Shown here piece by piece: positions 1 through 9,881 of a stretch of 64,000 nt of DNA. The first letter of the stretch is position 1. Each line of letters begins with the position of its first letter. Made by a program: the position numbers and the translations under genes. The stretch lies in the NCBI RefSeq assembly GCF_011306175.1, contig NZ_CP049913.1:1984001-2048000 (forward strand). The letters are read 5' to 3'. Under the pieces are notes generated by a model, which was not told the origin of the DNA, searched no databases, and saw only the letters and a list, made by a program, of their open reading frames with translations. Origin of the DNA: Vibrio sp. HDW18. Lineage in GTDB: Bacteria > Pseudomonadota > Gammaproteobacteria > Enterobacterales > Vibrionaceae.

Positions 1-662
1 TCAAGCAGAGTGTGAGGATTGACACCGAGCAGAAGTTTAGAGCGAATATCATTCAATTGCTCGCCAGATTCACCATTAAAATCAAGTTCAGTGATCAACT
101 GTTGCAGATCGATACACAAGCGATCGAGTAACTCACGATCCGCTGACCGAGCGATGTCACTTTGCGCCAAATTGGGATTGATGGATTGGATTTTGACCGC
201 GCGTTGGTAGATGTCCAACAAGCGCAGTGCTTGTTCGGTTTTTTCTTGCGGTTGGGCTGCGCTAAAGCTGAGCAGATCGCGCAGATCGCGTTTGATTTTG
301 GGTGGCAACCCAGCCACGCGCAGCAGGGTTTCTGCGCTGTGTTGTAATTGGCGATCTAGGTGATGGTGATGTTTATCCATGGCAAGTGACCGTTGTTTCA
401 ACATGCGTTCCAGCACCGCCAATTGAGGGATCAGTTCGCTGATGTCTTGTGGCTGCTGTAATGCATAGCTAAGCTCATCTAAACTTTGGTTTAGCTCATG
501 GCTACCTCGATAGTGGTTAGCCAATGAAGATACCACGCGTTTAAGAACCTGTTGTTCTCGGTTAAATTTGAACGACGTGTCCCTTTGGGTCAGACGGACT
601 TGCTCTAACTGAGATTTAAATTTGTCAAGCTCTGCTTGAAGATCGTGTTCTAGAACGCCCAT
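1..662 (-). CDS. N-terminal part of a GGDEF-family protein (CdgG-like), cut by the window edge
   Basis: Reading leftwards from an ATG at 660-662, an open frame of about 220 codons runs off the window start with no stop. The visible protein is entirely helical and charged, with heptad-like leucines and a His run near residue 115, so it looks like a sensory or coiled-coil region. No catalytic domain is inside the window. The call rests on position: in V. cholerae the gene after the TPR gene next to queF is a GGDEF-family biofilm regulator (CdgG). It follows the TPR gene by 121 bp. That gap contains a small hairpin at 684-701 without a U-tract, so co-transcription is possible. Identity is an inference from context; the coding frame itself is clear. 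Confidence 0.6.
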   Translation of the reverse strand, partial: MGVLEHDLQAELDKFKSQLEQVRLTQRDTSFKFNREQQVLKRVVSSLANHYRGSHELNQSLDELSYALQQPQDISELIPQLAVLERMLKQRSLAMDKHHHHLDRQLQHSAETLLRVAGLPPKIKRDLRDLLSFSAAQPQEKTEQALRLLDIYQRAVKIQSINPNLAQSDIARSADRELLDRLCIDLQQLITELDFNGESGEQLNDIRSKLLLGVNPHTLL

Positions 663-783
663 GTACAACAAACTAGATAGTAGAGGATCAATGCTGATCC
701 TATTTATTAATTCATCGATAATAACAAATATTTTCTCAAGGTCACTGAATGTTTATGTCGACTGGGCAGCATTTAGCCATCTT

Positions 784-3042
784 TTAGTCATCTTTTAACA
801 GTTTTTTGATATTGTCCTCATTCTGTGAGGAAGAGTGAACTTTGATTAGCCCTTGATTGATGGCGTGTTTGCAAGCAAGCCGAATATTTCCAGAAGCAAA
901 ACAGGCTGCGGGTGCATTTTCAATCGCTTTAAAATACACCCAGTGACTTTGACCTTCGCTTAGGCTTAATTCACGGGCGATATGGGTCGCCATCAATAAA
1001 ATATCCAGCAATTCTTTATCATTAATTGCGGTATAAGCGCGCGGTAAAAATGGATAATCGACAATCCCCATCCGAATGATTGGATTTAGCTTACGATTAG
1101 CGGCAAATTCATTCATCCATAATTGAATCTGATTGAACAGTGTTTCCGGAGCGCTTTTTTGTTCACCACTTTTCTCGATATAAAGTAGGCTTGCATCAGA
1201 AAAATGGTACAGCCGATTCGGCTCTTTGATTTTCTCTCTCAGGAATTGTCCAAAAGCGTGCTCTAATTCTAAACCTGCACTGTAACCGTTTTGCAGGTAC
1301 ATATTACGCATAAAAGGAAAATCGATTAGCGCGAAGCGTAACCGGTCATTCAGCGGTTGGTGGATTAACTCACCGAGCTGCCATTGTTCATAGTTATGGT
1401 GGCTTTTTTCTAATGAACTGGGCAGCTTGGCATGCAGCATACGTAGGTTATTGAGCTGGGATCGCGAGTGAGTAAATAAGGTGTCGTGTAGCTCTGAAAT
1501 TTCATCTTGCTGACGTTGCATAATATAGCCACGTCGCCAATTTATCATCAACATCACTAAGGTGATCAGCAGTAAGAACAGGGCAATTTTACGTAGCTGA
1601 GTAAATTGGTTTTGGATCTCTTGTAGCTGTTTTTCTTGCCCGACTAAATGCAAGGTTTGTTCGATAAATTCCCGTTGTTGGCGGAAAGCATCTTCACTAA
1701 TTTGGTTGAGTTTATTTTGTCGTTTTTGTGCCAAGGCTTGGCTTTGTTTAAAGGCCGCTAGGGCTTGGTTAGCGGAACCACTTTTTTCATAACCGAGTGA
1801 CAGTAAGCGATAAGCTTGCTCTTGTAGCTGATCATCTTGCAAAGATTGACCTATGGCTAAGGCTCTTTCTGCGTAGCGAATTACATCTTGAGCCATTTTT
1901 TGATAATAAGCCAATCCGGAATGCAGTAATGCGACATGTCCATTTAAGCGCGGAGCATCGGTCAGAGCCAGTAACTCTTCTGCGCTGGTTAAATATTGTT
2001 CGGCGATCGAGTAGTTGTAGAGCTGTAAATAAGTTGCGGCCAGTTTAATGCGTATTTCAATCTCATCATTAAGCAATGCACGATGATTTTGATGATCGAT
2101 GACATTAAAATAATGCACTAAAGCTAAGTTGTATTTTCCTTGCTGATAGTAAATATCACCCATCTGTTTCAGCACTAAAGGCAAAAAAGGTGATTGCTCG
2201 TAGCGACCGTAAAAATCGGCGGCTTGTGAGAAATGATCTAGTGCTTTATCTAAAACTTGCCGATTGAAAAAAAGTTGACCAAGTCGGGTATTGGATTTGG
2301 CCAATAATACCCCTGAGTTATTTTCAATCGCACTCCAGTATGCGACTAAAAACTCAGACAGCGCTAGGTTATAGCGTTCATGGTTGAGATGATGCTCGCC
2401 CAATTTGAGGTGATATTCAATCGCCGGTTTCTCACTGGTTAAGGTGTCAAGATACGGCTTTAATTGGGCGAAGAGTTTATCCGCCACCTCTACTTGATTG
2501 GCTTTTGAGGCAATTTCCGCTTGCAGCAAGGTAATTTTATAATTAATGCTCTTGGCGATTTGATCCGCATTTTCGATCTGTCGATACTGAGCGGTGATCT
2601 GTTCGAGTCGTTGCTGCGCATGCTGTGCATCGCCATCGGTTTGCCAAGCAAGACGAGTGCTGAGCAGTTGTACCTCCAGTCGCAAATAGGGCAATTGATA
2701 CTGTTCGGTAAGCGCTTGAGCATCGATTAGGATCAATTGTGCTGATGGATGATCCGCTAGGTTATCTAACGCTTGCGCGAGAATCATCATCGCATCGACA
2801 CTGCTGCTCGGAGTGCGCATTCGGCTGTCTGGTTCATCACGGGCAATAGCCGCCGGATGATTTTCGATTTTTTCGGCTAAATGGCGCTCATTGAGATATT
2901 GCTGGGCTATTTTTTTCGCTTGCAAAGGTGAGATTTCAACTAAGCCATCGGCTTCATTCAGCATCGGTGAAGTGTAAATCGCTGCTTGTAGTCCAGTTGC
3001 GAGCAGCATGCCCACCAGAGTCAGCCAGTGTAGAAATCTCAT
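784..3042 (-). CDS. Membrane-anchored TPR protein with a degenerate GGDEF-like C-terminal domain
   Basis: 752 residues. Residues 1-20 form a signal peptide. The next ~430 residues are helical repeats of TPR type (several YYQQGKYNLAL-like A/B helix pairs), so this part should be periplasmic. A coiled coil (about 430-480) leads into one membrane segment at about 485-502 (LFLLLITLVMLMI), followed by RR. The cytoplasmic part from about 567 to 705 has the layout of a GGDEF domain: an ALIDFP strand, a helix, a YHFSDASLLYIE strand pair and MGIVDYP near the end. The GGDEF signature and metal-binding acidic residues are not there. It is therefore probably not a cyclase; a regulatory or binding role is more likely. 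It is followed by the CdgG-like gene. Family membership is inferred from pattern only. Confidence 0.75.
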   Translation of the reverse strand: MRFLHWLTLVGMLLATGLQAAIYTSPMLNEADGLVEISPLQAKKIAQQYLNERHLAEKIENHPAAIARDEPDSRMRTPSSSVDAMMILAQALDNLADHPSAQLILIDAQALTEQYQLPYLRLEVQLLSTRLAWQTDGDAQHAQQRLEQITAQYRQIENADQIAKSINYKITLLQAEIASKANQVEVADKLFAQLKPYLDTLTSEKPAIEYHLKLGEHHLNHERYNLALSEFLVAYWSAIENNSGVLLAKSNTRLGQLFFNRQVLDKALDHFSQAADFYGRYEQSPFLPLVLKQMGDIYYQQGKYNLALVHYFNVIDHQNHRALLNDEIEIRIKLAATYLQLYNYSIAEQYLTSAEELLALTDAPRLNGHVALLHSGLAYYQKMAQDVIRYAERALAIGQSLQDDQLQEQAYRLLSLGYEKSGSANQALAAFKQSQALAQKRQNKLNQISEDAFRQQREFIEQTLHLVGQEKQLQEIQNQFTQLRKIALFLLLITLVMLMINWRRGYIMQRQQDEISELHDTLFTHSRSQLNNLRMLHAKLPSSLEKSHHNYEQWQLGELIHQPLNDRLRFALIDFPFMRNMYLQNGYSAGLELEHAFGQFLREKIKEPNRLYHFSDASLLYIEKSGEQKSAPETLFNQIQLWMNEFAANRKLNPIIRMGIVDYPFLPRAYTAINDKELLDILLMATHIARELSLSEGQSHWVYFKAIENAPAACFASGNIRLACKHAINQGLIKVHSSSQNEDNIKKLLKDD

Positions 3043-3056
3043 CCTAGATTGCTTCC

Positions 3057-3902
3057 TTATTGTCGTGCCATACGGCGATTATCTGTTGGCGCAGCTTGAT
3101 AGTTAGATCGGAATGGGTTGATATCAAGTCCACCACGCCGTGTATAGCGCGCATAAACGGTTAAGGTTTCTGGCTGGCAGTAGCGCATAATATCAGTAAA
3201 AATCCGCTCGACGCATTGTTCATGAAATTCGTTATGTTCGCGGAAAGAAACCAGATAACGCAGTAAAGCTTCGCGGTTAATTTGTGTGCCGTGATAAGCA
3301 ATTTCAACACTGCCCCAATCGGGTTGATTGGTGATCAGACAGTTGGATTTGAGCAGGTGGCTGTGCAGTATCTCGTTGACTACCTCACCTTGAGCCGCGC
3401 CTTGTAATAGGGTGTGATCAAACTGGTAATCTTGAATCTCAATATCTTGCTCATCGATGCATTCACCCTGCAGGGTGGCAATTGGTTCGGCAGTGTAGTG
3501 GGTCAGCGGCTGCACTTTGACGGTTACCGTTTCTCCAGCACAGGCGGAAAGATCACGTATCAGTTGTGCAGTCACCTCATCCCAATTGGCAAAGCGGGTC
3601 TGGTTATAGCTATTAAGATAGAGCTTAAACGATTTGGATTCGATCAGATTTGGGCTGGTAGCAGGGATCGCCACTTCTCCGATCGCCACTTGTGGCAAAC
3701 CGTTTTGATTAAGCCAAGAGAGTTCATACAGCGTCCAGATATCACAGCCCTGAAAGGGCAGTTGGCTGCCAAGCTGCAGAACATCACGGTTTAAGCTACG
3801 CGGTACCGCTTGCAATAGGCTTGGATCGTACTGGTTGGCATACTCGGTGGTTTTACCCAGTGTCAGGCCTGCCAGTGCTTTGGCATCGGAATATTTGCTC
3901 AT
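3057..3902 (-). CDS. queF: NADPH-dependent 7-cyano-7-deazaguanine reductase QueF
   Basis: QueF reduces preQ0 to preQ1 in queuosine biosynthesis, in the cytosol. From the ATG at 3902 the protein has 281 residues, matching the long, bimodular QueF of E. coli (282). The QueF signature [11 protein letters not shown] is at about 88-98, the nucleophile Cys188 lies in [12 protein letters not shown], and the acid Asp195 follows in the same motif. A TTG six codons upstream also opens the frame, but the ATG start gives the usual MSKYSD N-terminus. The gene is divergent from syd with about 96 bp between them, as in other vibrios. Its stop lies 15 bp before the start of the TPR gene, so the two may be co-transcribed. 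Confidence 0.95.
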   Translation of the reverse strand: MSKYSDAKALAGLTLGKTTEYANQYDPSLLQAVPRSLNRDVLQLGSQLPFQGCDIWTLYELSWLNQNGLPQVAIGEVAIPATSPNLIESKSFKLYLNSYNQTRFANWDEVTAQLIRDLSACAGETVTVKVQPLTHYTAEPIATLQGECIDEQDIEIQDYQFDHTLLQGAAQGEVVNEILHSHLLKSNCLITNQPDWGSVEIAYHGTQINREALLRYLVSFREHNEFHEQCVERIFTDIMRYCQPETLTVYARYTRRGGLDINPFRSNYQAAPTDNRRMARQ

Positions 3903-3998
3903 GTTTTTCAGTCGATTCAATTAGAATATGCAGAATTTTACGCAATCCCAGTGCCAGTGTCATTAATTAGGCGGCGCAAACTCTACATGGAGATGATG

Positions 3999-4547
3999 AT
4001 GACGCACAGCGTTGTACAAGCCCTACGCGATTTTAGCCAACGTTTTTTACAACAATCGCAACAGCAAACCGGTCAGTTACCCATAAGCCATGATCTTTTG
4101 GGATTGGCTTCACCCTGTGTGGTGGAGACGCTGGGGGATGCAGTGCGTTGGCAACCAGTCAGTCGCGCTGCATGGGCCGATTTTACGGCGATGGAGCGGG
4201 CGATTGAGCTCTCTTTGCATGAAGACAGCAAAGCCTTTTATGCCAGTCAGTTTAGTGCGGATATGCCTGCGCGGTGGCGTGGTCGAGCATTGATACTGCT
4301 GCAAGTCTGGAGTGAGGAGGATTTCACCCGTCTGCAAGAAAATCTGCTGGGGCATTTGGTCATGCAGCGCCGCTTAAAACAGCGCCCTACGGTGTTTATT
4401 GCCACTACAGATGATGAGATGGCGGTGATTGCCGTGTGCAATGTGACGGGCAATGTGATCCTTGAAAAACTCGGCACTACTCAGCGCGAAGTGTTGAGCG
4501 TGGATTTGGCGGAATTTTTACAACAACTTGAACCCGTGGTGAATTGA
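3999..4547 (+). CDS. syd: SecY-interacting protein Syd
   Basis: Syd is a small soluble protein that binds the cytosolic face of SecY and is thought to monitor translocon assembly. From the ATG at 3999 it has 182 residues, the family size. Several in-frame ATGs lie just upstream; I chose this one because GGAG ends six bases before it and the product starts MTHSVVQALRDF as in other Syd proteins. The sequence shows the family's W/F-rich core (WADFTAME, FYASQFSADMPA) and the conserved LLQVWSEEDF segment. It is divergent from queF and followed one base later by the zinc-ribbon gene, so those two form an operon. Confidence 0.93.
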   Translation: MTHSVVQALRDFSQRFLQQSQQQTGQLPISHDLLGLASPCVVETLGDAVRWQPVSRAAWADFTAMERAIELSLHEDSKAFYASQFSADMPARWRGRALILLQVWSEEDFTRLQENLLGHLVMQRRLKQRPTVFIATTDDEMAVIAVCNVTGNVILEKLGTTQREVLSVDLAEFLQQLEPVVN

Positions 4548-4548
4548 G

Positions 4549-5325
4549 ATGTACGTGGTTGAATTGGAATTTGAGTGTTTTGATAACACCACCATTAGCG
4601 CGGTGGATAAAGCGATCAATGGACTGATGGATGCGCTACGCTATAACGGTCAAGTGTTGGGGCGTGAGTTTCCGATTGTGCTCGGCGATGGAGTCTTTTA
4701 TCTGCGTGCGGTATGCCCAGAAAAGGAGAGCCTGCACCCTAAGTTTCATTCGCAATATGTTGAGCGCTGCGTGAGCCGCTTAAGTGAAGCCGGTTTGTTA
4801 GCCCCAAAAGTGCGGCTATTAGGGCTGGATATTAACTCTGAGCAAGCCGCGGAAACCGATACGCCAAGTTGGCAGATACTCTATACCACTTATGTACATA
4901 CTTGCTCGCCGCTGCGCAGTGGCGAAAGTTTATTGCCGATCCCTCTTTATCGTCATCCTCCCACCTTCAATGGCGATCATAAAGCGGTGATCAAATGGCA
5001 AACCGAATGGCAAGCGTGTGATGAGCTACAAATGGGTGGCGCGTGCCAAGCTGAGCATGCCGCTTTACATGAAATCTGCGATGTAGGCAGTGATTTATTT
5101 CGTCGTGGGCGAGATTTGTGTGGACGGATTGAATTTCTGACCCAAGTGCCGACCTATTACTATCTGTATCGTGTTGGTGGCACCAGTCTCGCCGATGAAC
5201 AGGCGCGTGTTTGCCCTCAATGTGGTGGCCAATGGTTACTTGATGAGCCGTTGCACGATATTTTCCATTTTCGTTGTGAGTCGTGCCGAATTGTCTCTAA
5301 CATTTCATGGGATCATTTGAAATAA
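4549..5325 (+). CDS. Zn-ribbon protein of the DUF2310 type
   Basis: 258 residues, no signal peptide or membrane segment. The C-terminus has a zinc ribbon with Cys222-X2-Cys225 and Cys243-X2-Cys246. The N-terminal ~200 residues are a mixed alpha/beta domain without a known catalytic motif. Proteins of this kind are annotated as Zn-ribbon, possibly nucleic-acid-binding (DUF2310); the function is unknown. The ATG lies one base after the syd stop, so the gene is translated from the syd message. No terminator is obvious in the ~100 bp that follow, where the gene converges on metQ. The family call is from memory of the domain layout. Confidence 0.8.
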   Translation: MYVVELEFECFDNTTISAVDKAINGLMDALRYNGQVLGREFPIVLGDGVFYLRAVCPEKESLHPKFHSQYVERCVSRLSEAGLLAPKVRLLGLDINSEQAAETDTPSWQILYTTYVHTCSPLRSGESLLPIPLYRHPPTFNGDHKAVIKWQTEWQACDELQMGGACQAEHAALHEICDVGSDLFRRGRDLCGRIEFLTQVPTYYYLYRVGGTSLADEQARVCPQCGGQWLLDEPLHDIFHFRCESCRIVSNISWDHLK

Positions 5326-5432
5326 CGCTGGCCCCGTATTTTGTTACCATCCCTAAATTACGGCCTTGCGCGGGGGATGGTTTTAGCGAGCCGGTGGGGT
5401 AGAAGAGGTTGCTGGCTAGATTGATAGCATGA

Positions 5433-5460
5433 AAAAAGGTTGGCGCGTTGCCAACCTTTT
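5433..5460 (-). terminator. Rho-independent terminator of metNIQ
   Basis: A 9-bp stem (AAGGTTGGC / GCCAACCTT) with a 5-nt loop is flanked by A-runs on one side and T-runs on the other. It lies about 65 bp after the metQ stop. The flanking runs mean it could also stop transcripts arriving from the zinc-ribbon gene. Confidence 0.8.
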
Positions 5461-5524
5461 GATGTTTTCCAATGCATGCTCAGTCAGTGGATGCTTTTCC
5501 GATGCATGCATTACGACATAGTGA

Positions 5525-6334
5525 TCACCAACCTTGCACCGATCCACCTTGGAAGATTTCTGCCGCCGCTTTAGCAACTTCATCGGTTTGGTAAGCTTTC
5601 TTAAAGTTTTGCACATTTTCTGCGTTGACGTTGGCTTCACGTGCAACCAGCAAATTGACGTATGGCGACTCTTTATCTTCCACGAAGATCCCATCTTTCT
5701 CTGGGGTCAGATTAATTGAGCTGGCGTAAGTGGTATTGATGATTGAGAGTGCGACATCATCCAATGAACGAGGCAGTTGCGCCGCATCTAGCTCTAGGAT
5801 CTCGAGTTTCTTTGGATTGGCGATGATATCACGCACTGTGGCCAGCAAGCCCACCTCTTCACGCAGTTGCAGTAGACCTTGTTGTTGCAGTAGCAGCAGC
5901 GCACGGCCTAGGTTGGTTGGGTCATTCGGTACCGCAATGCGTGCGCCATCTTGTAGCTCATTAAGTGAAGTGATCCGCTTTGAGTAAGCCGCAATCGGAT
6001 AGACAAAGGTGTTACCAACAATTGCTAGTTTGTAACCGCGATCGGCGATTTGTTTGTCGAGATAAGGTTTATGTTGGAATGCGTTGGCATCGATGGAGCC
6101 ATCATCCAGTGCTGCATTGGGGGTGACGTAGTCGGTAAACACCACTAATTCGACATCTAAATTGTATTTTTCTTTGGCGATTTTTGCTGCCACTTCAGCA
6201 ACTTGGGCTTCCGCTCCTGCGATAACGCCAACTTTGATTTTGTTGTTATCAACCACTTTCTCACCACAGCCAGCTAGGATCAGGCTTGAGGCAGCTGCGG
6301 CGATAGTCAGTAAATGTTTCAGGTTAAACTTCAT
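5525..6334 (-). CDS. metQ: D-/L-methionine-binding lipoprotein MetQ
   Basis: MetQ is the substrate-binding protein of the MetNIQ methionine importer, tethered to the periplasmic face by a lipid. From the ATG at 6334 the protein has 269 residues, with a lipobox LILAGC and lipidated Cys23. An in-frame ATG six codons upstream exists, but AAGGAG sits six bases before the chosen start. The mature part shows the NlpA/MetQ features KVGVIAGAEAQ, NAFQHKPYLD and PNDPTNLGRAL. It is the last gene of metNIQ and is followed by a terminator. Two imperfect 19-20 bp direct repeats (5461-5479 and 5490-5509) lie between its stop and that terminator. Confidence 0.95.
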   Translation of the reverse strand: MKFNLKHLLTIAAAASSLILAGCGEKVVDNNKIKVGVIAGAEAQVAEVAAKIAKEKYNLDVELVVFTDYVTPNAALDDGSIDANAFQHKPYLDKQIADRGYKLAIVGNTFVYPIAAYSKRITSLNELQDGARIAVPNDPTNLGRALLLLQQQGLLQLREEVGLLATVRDIIANPKKLEILELDAAQLPRSLDDVALSIINTTYASSINLTPEKDGIFVEDKESPYVNLLVAREANVNAENVQNFKKAYQTDEVAKAAAEIFQGGSVQGW

Positions 6335-6370
6335 GATGAACTCCTTGTTCAAACAGACGGTAATTAGGGG

Positions 6371-7048
6371 TTATCGATGATCAACTCGGCGAACCAGCGC
6401 ATCACCGATGGATTGAATAACTTGTACCAGTACGATCAGCATCACTACTGTGACTGCCATGATGGTGATTTCATAGCGATGGAATCCATAACGGATCGCG
6501 ACATCACCTAAACCGCCGCCACCGACCGTGCCCGCCATTGCCGAATAACTGACCAGCGTAACTAAGGTAATGGTCACAGAGTTGACAATGGTCGGCAGCG
6601 CTTCAGGCAGCAGCACTTTACGAATAATTTGTAGTGGCGTTGCTCCCATCGATTGGGCTGCCTCCACCAAGCCGGTTGGTACTTCCAGCAGCGCATTTTC
6701 AATTAAGCGCGCCACAAATGGGATCGCACCAATCGTAAGCGGCACAATGGCGGCGGTAGTACCAATGAAGGTTCCTACTAGCAGCTTAGTGACGGGAATG
6801 ATCGCTACCATCAATACCAAAAATGGTACCGAGCGACCGATATTCACTACCGCGCCTAAGATTCGGTTCAACGGGCGGTGCTCCAGTAAACCGTGCTGCT
6901 TGGTTGTGTGCAGGATCACACCCAATGGAATACCGACCGCAAAGCCGACCACACCAGCAATCGTCACCATATATAGGGTTTGCCAAGTGGCGGTCAGTAA
7001 TAAATCGCTATTTAGCGTAAGCCATTGAGTCAGAGTATTAAAGGACAT
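6371..7048 (-). CDS. metI: Methionine ABC transporter permease MetI
   Basis: 225 residues with about five or six membrane helices, the usual size for MetI. The EAA loop that contacts the ATPase is visible as [24 protein letters not shown] in the second half (key residues E, A, A and the G seven positions on). It forms the inner-membrane channel of the methionine importer. Its start overlaps the end of metN by 11 bp, and metQ starts 36 bp after its stop, so the three are one operon. The MetJ boxes upstream of metN should control it. Confidence 0.95.
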   Translation of the reverse strand: MSFNTLTQWLTLNSDLLLTATWQTLYMVTIAGVVGFAVGIPLGVILHTTKQHGLLEHRPLNRILGAVVNIGRSVPFLVLMVAIIPVTKLLVGTFIGTTAAIVPLTIGAIPFVARLIENALLEVPTGLVEAAQSMGATPLQIIRKVLLPEALPTIVNSVTITLVTLVSYSAMAGTVGGGGLGDVAIRYGFHRYEITIMAVTVVMLIVLVQVIQSIGDALVRRVDHR

Positions 7049-8072
7049 AACCGAGCACCTCGACTTTTACGTTGTTATCGCGCAGATATTCAATCGCAGC
7101 TTGGTCGTCATCCGCATTACCAAAAATTTCTGCCACCAGCATGCCAAATTTCACGCCACCGGCATAATCCAGATCGGAGCTGAGGATGCTGACATCAATA
7201 TTGTATTTACGGGCAATTTGCGTCATTAGCGGCGCATCAACCGTGGCGCCGGTAAACTCCAAACGCACTAAGGGATAGCTACCGGCCACGCGGGTTGGCT
7301 GCAGGCGAGCTTGGTAGTCGTCCGGAATCGACAAATCTAAAGTTGAGCGAATAAATTGGTGGGCTAAGGCGGTTTTGGGATGGGCAAAAATATCGCCTAC
7401 GCTACCTTTTTCGACCAATTCTCCATCACCAATGATCGCCACTTGATGACAGATGCTTTTCACCACATCCATCTCATGGGTGATCAGCAAAATGGTCAGG
7501 TTAAGTTGGTGGTTAATTTCTTTCAGCAGCTCAAGAATCGATTGAGTGGTAGCGGGATCCAGCGCGCTGGTCGCTTCATCACACAGCAGCACTTTCGGAT
7601 TGCAGGCTAAAGCGCGCGCAATCGCTACCCGCTGCTTTTGACCTCCGGACAGATTGGCCGGGTAACTGTCGTGTTTTTCCGCTAGCCCAACCAAAGCGAG
7701 TAATTCTGTCACTCGGCTTTTGATGTAAGCTGGCGCTTGGCCGGCTAACTCTAGAGGCAGTGCCACGTTAGCAAACACAGTGCGTGATGAAAGCAGATTA
7801 AAATGCTGAAAAATCATGCCGATATTACGGCGAGCGGCGCACAGTTGTGAATGGTTCAGCGTGGTTAAGTCAACCCCATCGATGATGACTTGGCCACTGG
7901 TGGGTTGTTCTAGCATATTGACGCAGCGGATCAGGGTACTTTTGCCTGCGCCAGAGGAGCCAATTACCCCAAAAATGGTACCTTGTGGGATCAATAAATT
8001 AATATCTTTCAGCGCGTGAATTGGCTTCTCACCCTGATAAAACACTTTATTGACGCTTTTTATCTCAATCAT
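7038..8072 (-). CDS. metN: Methionine ABC transporter ATPase MetN
   Basis: 344 residues. The Walker A motif GSSGAGKST is at 38-46, the signature LSGGQKQR and the Walker B segment [12 protein letters not shown] follow in the usual spacing, and the His switch is in LLITHEMD. After the ATPase domain the last ~90 residues form the NIL (ACT-like) domain ([14 protein letters not shown]), which in E. coli MetN binds methionine and inhibits transport. It is the first gene of metNIQ; the 5' region carries three MetJ-like boxes about 100 bp upstream. Confidence 0.96.
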   Translation of the reverse strand: MIEIKSVNKVFYQGEKPIHALKDINLLIPQGTIFGVIGSSGAGKSTLIRCVNMLEQPTSGQVIIDGVDLTTLNHSQLCAARRNIGMIFQHFNLLSSRTVFANVALPLELAGQAPAYIKSRVTELLALVGLAEKHDSYPANLSGGQKQRVAIARALACNPKVLLCDEATSALDPATTQSILELLKEINHQLNLTILLITHEMDVVKSICHQVAIIGDGELVEKGSVGDIFAHPKTALAHQFIRSTLDLSIPDDYQARLQPTRVAGSYPLVRLEFTGATVDAPLMTQIARKYNIDVSILSSDLDYAGGVKFGMLVAEIFGNADDDQAAIEYLRDNNVKVEVLGYVL

Positions 8073-8168
8073 GTGTCACCCTGAACTGCATCAAGCAGAA
8101 TAATCTTTTGGTCTTCCTTATTGGTTAATGATGCTATGAGCTTGGCTAATTGAAGTCAATAGATATTT

Positions 8169-8192
8169 TTACGTCTAGACGTCCAAACGTGC
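8169..8192 (-). promoter_or_regulatory. Three tandem MetJ boxes upstream of metN
   Basis: ACGT cores occur at 8171, 8179 and 8187, exactly 8 bp apart. The three 8-mers are TTACGTCT, AGACGTCC and AAACGTGC, matching the MetJ consensus AGACGTCT at 6, 7 and 5 of 8 positions. MetJ binds tandem 8-bp boxes cooperatively with S-adenosylmethionine, so metNIQ should be repressed when methionine is plentiful. Confidence 0.85.
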
Positions 8193-8282
8193 TCGATGGT
8201 TAGATGAGAAAGTAATTAGATAGTGATGAAAAAAATAAAGCGTGCAATAATTTGCGGCAAATGAGTTAAACGAGAAAGCATT

Positions 8283-8843
8283 TTGGCTAAACCAGCAGTA
8301 TTTCTAGACCGGGATGGGGTGATCAACGTTGATCACGGTTACGTGCACGATGAGCATGATTTCCAATTCATTGATGGTGTGTTTGAAGCGACCGCCGCTT
8401 TGCAACGCATGGGATACTTATTGGTGTTGATCACCAATCAATCCGGTATTGCGCGTGGCAAGTTCAGTGAAGAGCGTTTCATCTCTTTAACCCAGTGGAT
8501 GGACTGGAACTTTGCTGATAATGGTGTTGAGTTTGACGGTATTTATTACTGTCCGCACCATGCTGAACACGGTATAGGGCAATACCAAGAAGATTGTGAT
8601 TGTCGCAAACCCAAGCCAGGGATGTTTTTATCGGCGCGTGATTTCCTCAAGATCGACATGGCTAACTCGGTGATGGTCGGTGACAAAGCGGAAGATATGA
8701 TGGCGGCCGAGGCGGCTGGCGTAGGCACGAAAATTTTAGTGCGTACCGGCAAACCGGTGACCGAGCAAGGTGAAGCACTTGCAACGGTGGTGCTGGATAG
8801 CATTCGTGATGTGCCACATTATTTGCTGCGAGTAAAAAAGTAA
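8283..8843 (+). CDS. gmhB: D-glycero-beta-D-manno-heptose-1,7-bisphosphate 7-phosphatase GmhB
   Basis: GmhB dephosphorylates heptose bisphosphate during ADP-heptose synthesis for the LPS inner core. 186 residues. The HAD motif I DRDGVIN is at about 9-15, TNQSGIARG (motif II) and a VGDKAEDM motif near 139 complete the active site. The Cys/His cluster CPHH...CDCRKPKP is the zinc loop typical of GmhB. Translation starts at a TTG (8283); no in-frame ATG lies upstream, and the product [12 protein letters not shown] has the usual N-terminus. The gene is divergent from metN and converges on the tRNA-Tyr array. Confidence 0.95.
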   Translation: MAKPAVFLDRDGVINVDHGYVHDEHDFQFIDGVFEATAALQRMGYLLVLITNQSGIARGKFSEERFISLTQWMDWNFADNGVEFDGIYYCPHHAEHGIGQYQEDCDCRKPKPGMFLSARDFLKIDMANSVMVGDKAEDMMAAEAAGVGTKILVRTGKPVTEQGEALATVVLDSIRDVPHYLLRVKK

Positions 8844-8955
8844 CATAAAAAGTCATATAGTGATCGGTCAGGCTGGTTTAGCCTGATTGATCAAGTATAC
8901 GATAATAAGCCGCCGACTAATCAATAGTGGTGCGATAGCAATAAAAAATAGCAAT

Positions 8956-8986
8956 AAAAAAGCCAACTCGATGAGCTGGCTTTTTT
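8956..8986. terminator. Bidirectional terminator between gmhB and the tRNA-Tyr array
   Basis: AAAAAAGCCA pairs with TGGCTTTTTT, giving A-runs before and T-runs after the stem on either strand. It can end gmhB transcripts reading right and tRNA transcripts reading left. Confidence 0.8.
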
Positions 8987-9002
8987 ATGTATCAACAGAA
9001 TA

Positions 9003-9087
<85 letters not shown>

Positions 9088-9171
9088 AGGGTGTTTTTCT
9101 TATCATTACTGATAAGACTTAACTGACGTTTTCCCAACGCATCAATCAAGGGTTTCTCTTACGAGAGAATA

Positions 9172-9256
<85 letters not shown>

Positions 9257-9340
9257 AGGGTGTTTTTCTTATCACTGCTGATAAGACTTAACTGACGTTT
9301 TCCCAACACATCAATCAAGGGTTTCTCTTATGAGAGAATA

Positions 9341-9425
<85 letters not shown>

Positions 9426-9510
9426 AGGGTGTTTTTCTTATCACTGCTGATAAGACTTAACTGACGTTTTCCCAACGCATCAATCAAGGATTCCTCTTAC
9501 GAGGAGAATA

Positions 9511-9595
<85 letters not shown>

Positions 9596-9668
9596 AGGGT
9601 ATTTTTCTTATCACTACTGATAAGACTTAACTGATGTTTTCCCAACACATCACTTAAGTGCGGAGCGC

Positions 9669-9696
9669 ATCTTATCAAACTCGCTCCCTCTGTAAA
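9669..9696 (-). promoter_or_regulatory. Promoter of the tRNA-Tyr array
   Basis: On the minus strand TTTACA (9691-9696) and TAAGAT (9669-9674) are 16 bp apart, followed by the GC-rich stretch GCGCTCCG. A GC-rich discriminator is typical of stringently controlled stable-RNA promoters. Confidence 0.7.
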
Positions 9697-9881
9697 CTGT
9701 TTTTTTAGTAAATTGAATTGAATGCTGTCTTTTTCGGCAAACTCGCAACTTATTGAGCGTTTTAGTCGCTTAAGTCACAGTGTGCCTTACACTTTTACTG
9801 GCAATCTTTACGTTCCTTGACGTTCAAGTTGCGTATCACTCGCTACAATATAGCTAGATTTTCTAAACACTAAGCCAGATC

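Noticed and set aside
3414..3794. 126-codon plus-strand frame inside queF
   Set aside because: It is antisense to a conserved, full-length queF and shows no family motif.
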